Below, piece by piece: positions 6,711 through 9,978 of a DNA stretch of 9,978 nt (positions are counted from its first letter, which is position 1; the number at the start of each line of letters is the position of its first letter). This DNA is from Coriobacteriaceae bacterium (lineage in GTDB: Bacteria; Actinomycetota; Coriobacteriia; Coriobacteriales; UMGS124): contig JAHZHK010000082.1 in assembly GCA_019420325.1 (NCBI GenBank), positions 1 through 9,978 of the forward strand, read 5' to 3'. The notes under the pieces were generated by a model. It had not been told where the DNA came from. It did not search any database and saw nothing but the letters and a program-made list of their open reading frames with translations. The translations under genes were made by a program, and so were the position numbers.

Positions 6711-8603
6711 CTATCTCTCGTAGGTCGTCTTTGCCCCGGTTACGTAATCGATCACCGCACTAGGAGCAAACTCGCAGATGCGATGCCCGTTGCGCAGGCG
6801 AATACGCTCGCTCATGAGCTTCATCGGCTCAGCGTCAAGGATGTCGGCATGGGTGAAACCGGAAAGCACGAGTCGCTCCCCCGCCTTGCCGCACACCTCA
6901 ATGAGTTGCTCAATGAGACGCTCGTGCATTTTCGCCTGGTCGTCAATCGTCTTCTGAAGCAGGTCGAAGTATCCTTTTTCAGGATACAGACCGTTCGTGA
7001 GACCGCAAAGGACAAGCACACGAGGCGTCTGACCAATGAGGGAGTCGAGCGTGCCCACGCGCACACAACCCTCGACAGGTACCTGCGGCGTGAACGCCGC
7101 ATCGATGCGGGCGAGCAGCTCGCAAGCGCTTTCACCCGCTGTCACGTCACCGACCAGCGTATCGAACTCGGGAGTTTCCTGGCCCTGGTCGCACACGTAC
7201 TTGCGAAGCACACCGACGAGCCTGGTGCCCGTGAGACCCTCGGCCTCCTCCAGCATGGCCTTACCCTCGCGCACGCGTTGCTCGACGTGCTCGCGATCGA
7301 GCATGTCGCCACCCACGAAAAGCTCGCCTTCCCCGATGAGGGCAAAGAGCAGGTCGCACAGCTTGACTTCGTCAGTGTCCTCGAGGGCATGCGCAAGATC
7401 GGAGAAAGCGGCCGACCGTCCCAGGTAGTCACCGAATCCGCACCAGCAACGCCAGGCAAGGCAGTTCCTGGGGTCGGCCACCAGGCGTACGGCGTTGGCC
7501 ATCGCCATGTCGGCGCACTTCTCGGAATCGCGAATGTCGCCGCGCAGATACGCCGTGTCCTCAACCCAGCTGGTAGAGATGCCCGAGCGTTCGAGTGCGT
7601 CCCTCACGCGACCCACCCAAGATGCACGACCTGCCGTCACGAAGATGTCGCCTGGCTTCACGCCCGTCTCAAGCGCGCCTCGCACGGCGTCCATGACACG
7701 TGCGGGTTCGTTGCCCAACATGGCAGCCAGGCACACCTCAGGCACGCCCGGGGTCTCGCACGCCCTCGAAGGCGCGTCTGCGGCGATGCAATCCTGCGTG
7801 AAGAGGTTTGCAACCGCCTCATACGCGCAGGCAGAACCCATAAACTCATTCAAAGCAACGCGCTCAAGCGCCGGGCACTGAGCCTCAAGCTCAACAAGAC
7901 CTTCAGTGTAGCCATAGGGTTCTTCGCCCACGAGGCTACCCACAATATCCCATGCCACGATTAGGTTTTTGCTTGCCAGAAGCTCGCACAAGCGCTGGCT
8001 GGCCCTACTCATCGCGCGCCAATCATCGGCCAACACGTGCGCCACTCGCAAGCGGTCAAAGGCGGCCGCATCAGACACGAGATACCGCACACAGGCAGCC
8101 GTAACTTCACAGGGATGGTATGCGCGCAGCATATGAAGGTCGGCCTTGGCGCTGCGGTTGATTTCCTTCTCCTCGACGGTGATGAGCCACCCATCCTCGT
8201 CCTCGCGCATCTCCGACCAGCTGCGATAAAAGAACTTGAGCATCTCGCGCAAACGGTGCTGCTTGGCACCCCCCACGCGCATGTCCTCAAAGAAAAAGTC
8301 CTGCTCGTAGGCATTGAGCACATGAGCCTCACGGCCCGTAAACTCCTGTGCCGCGTCGCTTGCGAGCACCTCGAGCGCCCAAGTCACGGGAGTCGCGACG
8401 CGAACGCCTTTGACTCCTGCCCCCTCCAAGCGCTCCTCGAGCGTTGCGGCTGCGCTTTTGCTCGCCGCAAACATCAGGATGTCGCCAGGCTTCTCACCTG
8501 CATCGACGAGAGCCTTGCACTCCTCCACCAGCTTTTGAGTCTTTCCGGTGCCGGTGACACCGCAATACGCGCGTGCCTGCACGCCGTCTTGAATGAATCG
8601 CAT
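6711..8603 (-). CDS. Degenerate UvrD-like SF1 helicase/ATPase
   Basis: The 630-residue protein keeps the outline of a UvrD/Rep-type superfamily 1 helicase, but several motifs are eroded. The nucleotide-binding loop is intact, AYCGVTGTGKTQKLVEE with G15-T22. ILMFAASKSAAATLEERL (42-59) matches motif Ia. At the motif II position the text is VLADDWRAMSRASQRL (190-205), with Asp-Asp in place of Asp-Glu and no Gln-Asp following. AWDIVGS (217-223) stands where motif III GDxxQSI is expected. VRVGTLDSLIGQTPRVLVL then NGLYP (514-541) corresponds to motif V, but the usual Lys-Gly is lost, and no clear VALTRA motif VI exists. It may bind ATP without being an active helicase, somewhat like the inactivated ATPase part of AddB. 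ATG 8603 has AAGGAG 8 nt upstream; a longer frame to 8729 crosses the intergenic repeat and lacks support. The DNA-processing role is inference. Confidence 0.75.
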   Translation of the reverse strand: MRFIQDGVQARAYCGVTGTGKTQKLVEECKALVDAGEKPGDILMFAASKSAAATLEERLEGAGVKGVRVATPVTWALEVLASDAAQEFTGREAHVLNAYEQDFFFEDMRVGGAKQHRLREMLKFFYRSWSEMREDEDGWLITVEEKEINRSAKADLHMLRAYHPCEVTAACVRYLVSDAAAFDRLRVAHVLADDWRAMSRASQRLCELLASKNLIVAWDIVGSLVGEEPYGYTEGLVELEAQCPALERVALNEFMGSACAYEAVANLFTQDCIAADAPSRACETPGVPEVCLAAMLGNEPARVMDAVRGALETGVKPGDIFVTAGRASWVGRVRDALERSGISTSWVEDTAYLRGDIRDSEKCADMAMANAVRLVADPRNCLAWRCWCGFGDYLGRSAAFSDLAHALEDTDEVKLCDLLFALIGEGELFVGGDMLDREHVEQRVREGKAMLEEAEGLTGTRLVGVLRKYVCDQGQETPEFDTLVGDVTAGESACELLARIDAAFTPQVPVEGCVRVGTLDSLIGQTPRVLVLCGLTNGLYPEKGYFDLLQKTIDDQAKMHERLIEQLIEVCGKAGERLVLSGFTHADILDAEPMKLMSERIRLRNGHRICEFAPSAVIDYVTGAKTTYER

Positions 8604-8608
8604 CGTTT

Positions 8609-8630
8609 CCGCTCCTTGACCGCTCCTTGG
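8609..8630 (-). repeat. Tandem duplication of the ribosome binding site region
   Basis: Two adjacent 11-nt units, ccgctccttga (8609-8619) and ccgctccttgg (8620-8630), differ only at the last base. On the - strand each contains AAGGAGCGG, so the UvrD-like gene has two Shine-Dalgarno sequences, 8 and 19 nt before its start. Only the nearer one is well placed. Confidence 0.65.
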
Positions 8631-8643
8631 GCAATACCGTGCG

Positions 8644-8721
8644 CCGCAGGCTCGTTGGGGACGGGATGACTCTCCCCATGTGCCCAATTGCCGAGCCACC
8701 CCGCCCTCGGCGAGCCTGCGG
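8644..8721. other. Multi-stem inverted repeat between torD-like and UvrD-like genes
   Basis: A perfect 11-bp outer stem joins CCGCAGGCTCG (8644-8654) to CGAGCCTGCGG (8711-8721). Inside it, CCGAG (8691-8695) pairs with CTCGG (8706-8710), and either GGGGA (8657-8661) with TCCCC (8673-8677) or TTGGG (8655-8659) with CCCAA (8683-8687) can form, giving a three-way-junction-like shape. No U-tract follows on either strand, so it is not an ordinary terminator, and it lacks tRNA landmarks. Read on the - strand it lies in the leader of the UvrD-like gene. I do not recognise it as a known riboswitch. Confidence 0.6.
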
Positions 8722-8740
8722 TACGTCAACCTGCGTCGAA

Positions 8741-8752
8741 AGCCCCGGGGCT
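8741..8752. other. 12-bp palindrome just after the TorD-like stop codon
   Basis: AGCCCCGGGGCT is a perfect palindrome starting one base after the TAA stop on the - strand, followed there by TTTC. As a hairpin it could form only four pairs around a CCGG loop, so it would be at most a weak terminator. Confidence 0.3.
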
Positions 8753-8753
8753 G

Positions 8754-9491
8754 TTAGGCCTTCTCAGCAGCAGGCTCCGCCTCGACGTCCTCGATCTCGT
8801 CCTCAATGCCCAGGACGTTCTTGAGAAGGTCGAAATCGCTCTCAAGGAAGCCGTCGGTGTAATCGGCCAGGCCTTTGTAGAAATCGGTGCGGGCAAACTT
8901 ACGCATGTCCGAGGTCATCATGCCCGTCCAAGCATAGAGGTGATCGGCCAGGAAGTTGTGCTGGGTGAGCAGCAGGGATGCAACCTTGTCCTCCACGCCC
9001 TCACGGCAGGCATCAGCGGTGCGCTTGGCCATGGCGGCCATGAACTCGCACTCCATGGCGATATGGTCCTCGGACTCCTTCCAGGTCTTGGCCTTGTCGA
9101 GTGCCTGGCTGCGATAGATAGCGAGCACTTCGTCGCGCGCCTCCTGCATCATGAGACGCTTCGGGGAGGTGTAGACGCTCTCATACGGATAGGCAGCGCT
9201 GAAGGCGTCCATGCCGCTTCCGATGAACGCATGCACGTAGTCAACCGCGAGCTCCTGCAGCGTACCCGACCAGATGTTGCTCAGGTAGGTTGCCATGAGG
9301 TGGTTGCCCTCGTCGATAAGCACGCTGCCCGAATGCACGGGGAAGGCGGTCTTGCGCAGCTGCTCGAGCAGCTCGTCGTCTACCTCCTTGGCATACAGGC
9401 GGCTAAGCAGCCCATACGCCTTGGCACGGGACTCGTTGGTCTGAGCAAACTCGTCAAGCGTAATCTTTTCGGTGGTGTTGGCGGTATCCAT
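8754..9491 (-). CDS. TorD/DmsD-family redox enzyme maturation chaperone
   Basis: The 245-residue, all-helical cytoplasmic protein belongs to the TorD/DmsD/NarJ group. These chaperones bind the twin-arginine leader and core of a molybdenum or tungsten reductase and hold it until the cofactor is inserted and export is allowed. Visible landmarks are LAVDYVHAFIG (81-91), YPYESVYTSPKRLM (101-114), the family hallmark EDHIAMECEFM (141-151), and F180-x4-HLYAW ahead of the last helices. The end (about 230-245) is an acidic, Ala/Glu-rich tail, probably disordered. AGGAG is 8 nt before ATG 9491. The client cannot be named here; in this kind of locus it is usually a DMSO-reductase-family catalytic subunit, expected to the right of the window. 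The preceding partial gene ends 62 nt upstream and is probably co-transcribed. A DmsD-like rather than NarJ-like assignment is a preference, not proven. Confidence 0.9.
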   Translation of the reverse strand: MDTANTTEKITLDEFAQTNESRAKAYGLLSRLYAKEVDDELLEQLRKTAFPVHSGSVLIDEGNHLMATYLSNIWSGTLQELAVDYVHAFIGSGMDAFSAAYPYESVYTSPKRLMMQEARDEVLAIYRSQALDKAKTWKESEDHIAMECEFMAAMAKRTADACREGVEDKVASLLLTQHNFLADHLYAWTGMMTSDMRKFARTDFYKGLADYTDGFLESDFDLLKNVLGIEDEIEDVEAEPAAEKA

Positions 9492-9553
9492 GGTGGGGTC
9501 TCCTAGATATCTTGGGTGATGTATTGAACGCAGCTGTGAGGCTCAGGGCTGAT

Positions 9554-9978
9554 TTAGGCTTCGACACCTTCGAGCTCGAGGGACTCGATGGCCTTGTATC
9601 CCAGCTCGGTCGTGAACCAATTGTGCTTCCAAGAAAGCGCGTCGCACTCGCCCAGGATGTTGAAGAAATGCGCGGCCCAAAAGCGAGGCTCCTGCAGCAG
9701 CGGGTCGGAGTCCACAAGGTCGCCGAGCTGCTTGGCGCTCTTGCCGCCTTCCTCGGTGCAAGCCTTGAGAATGCGCAGGTAGATAGGCTTGTAGATGCCA
9801 TCGCGATCAAAAATGGCGCTCAGGCGCTCCATGGGCTTGTCGGCCTCAAGCTGCTCGAGACCGGCCTGTGTGGTCTGGTAGCGCACAATGACGCGCTCGG
9901 CGGGCTTCATGCACTCCACGCCGTCGACCACAACGACCTCGGGAGCCTGGGCCTCAGTCTCGGTGATCTTCTCAAGAG
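9554..9978 (-). CDS. C-terminal part of an unrecognised protein with a winged-helix-like end (partial)
   Basis: The reading frame is open from the right edge of the window to a TAA at 9554, giving 140 complete codons. A GTG at 9931 and an ATG at 9910 are in frame but lack a well-spaced ribosome binding site, and the residues before them (EKITETEAQAPEVVVVDG) continue the frame, so the true start is probably outside the window. An acidic Glu/Ala/Val-rich linker leads to a basic stretch (KPAERVIVRYQTT) and then a compact helical region. There IYLRILKACTEEG, KSAKQLGDLV and ALSWKHNWFTTELGYKAI look like a winged helix with its wing. It ends 62 nt before the TorD-like gene in the same direction, so it probably belongs to the same reductase operon. 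I do not recognise the family; regulator or maturation factor are both possible. Confidence 0.6.
   Translation of the reverse strand, partial: LEKITETEAQAPEVVVVDGVECMKPAERVIVRYQTTQAGLEQLEADKPMERLSAIFDRDGIYKPIYLRILKACTEEGGKSAKQLGDLVDSDPLLQEPRFWAAHFFNILGECDALSWKHNWFTTELGYKAIESLELEGVEA

Noticed and set aside
4725..6723. Two + strand open frames opposite the trigger-factor-like and U32-like genes
   Set aside because: They lie antisense to well-supported genes, lack ribosome binding sites and show low-complexity shadow composition.
6675..7964. Long + strand open frame opposite the UvrD-like gene
   Set aside because: It is antisense to a gene with clear motifs and a good ribosome binding site; such long shadow frames are common in GC-rich DNA. 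The translation is rich in His/Arg/Leu without domain motifs.
8644..8721. tRNA gene or standard terminator
   Set aside because: The length of 78 nt and the branched fold prompted a check, but the 11-bp outer stem, the absence of a T-loop sequence and of a CCA end, and the lack of a U-tract argue against both.
8604..8729. N-terminal extension of the UvrD-like protein
   Set aside because: It would translate through the multi-stem inverted repeat, adds a Gly/Arg-rich stretch without resemblance to helicases, and places Walker A unusually far in. ATG 8603 has a good ribosome binding site.

Overview
The window is a GC-rich bacterial segment with dense gene packing, short intergenic gaps and strong Shine-Dalgarno sequences that mostly sit 8 nt before the start codon. 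Gene content (a TorD/DmsD-type chaperone, an iron-sulfur-type U32-like protein, no oxygen-dependent enzymes) and the look of the proteins suggest an anaerobic actinobacterium of the Coriobacteriia (Eggerthellales or Coriobacteriales). This placement is inferred from the sequence and was not checked against a database.

Left part (1-1776, + strand): two tandem, clearly paralogous class I SAM-dependent methyltransferases, followed by an intrinsic terminator. Then comes a - strand gene (1921-3135) for a membrane-anchored FtsH-like AAA+ ATPase that ends where the M41 zinc protease domain should begin. A 211-nt divergent promoter region separates it from a LysR-type regulator on the + strand (3347-4288). 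The regulator ends at a strong bidirectional terminator shared with the convergent gene that follows.

Right part (4521-9978, all - strand, so read from right to left): the C-terminal part of an unrecognised protein with a winged-helix-like end, then a TorD/DmsD-family redox-enzyme chaperone, a degenerate UvrD-like (SF1) ATPase of 630 residues, a peptidase-U32-like protein with paired Cys-x3-Cys motifs, and a trigger-factor-like chaperone that lacks the PPIase domain and the ribosome-docking signature. The genes are co-directional with gaps of 62, 150, 80 and 127 nt. A 28-bp perfect palindrome after the UvrD-like gene and a -10-like box before the trigger-factor-like gene suggest more than one transcription unit.

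The common theme is reduced versions of well-known machines: FtsH without protease, trigger factor without PPIase, UvrD with eroded motifs. With TorD next to them, a speculative reading is that the right-hand genes help mature or quality-control a cofactor-containing, Tat-exported anaerobic reductase encoded to the right of the window. The torD-helicase gap also holds an unexplained multi-stem inverted-repeat structure (8644-8721). No tRNA, rRNA, CRISPR array or insertion sequence was seen. No stretch over 300 nt lacks a gene.
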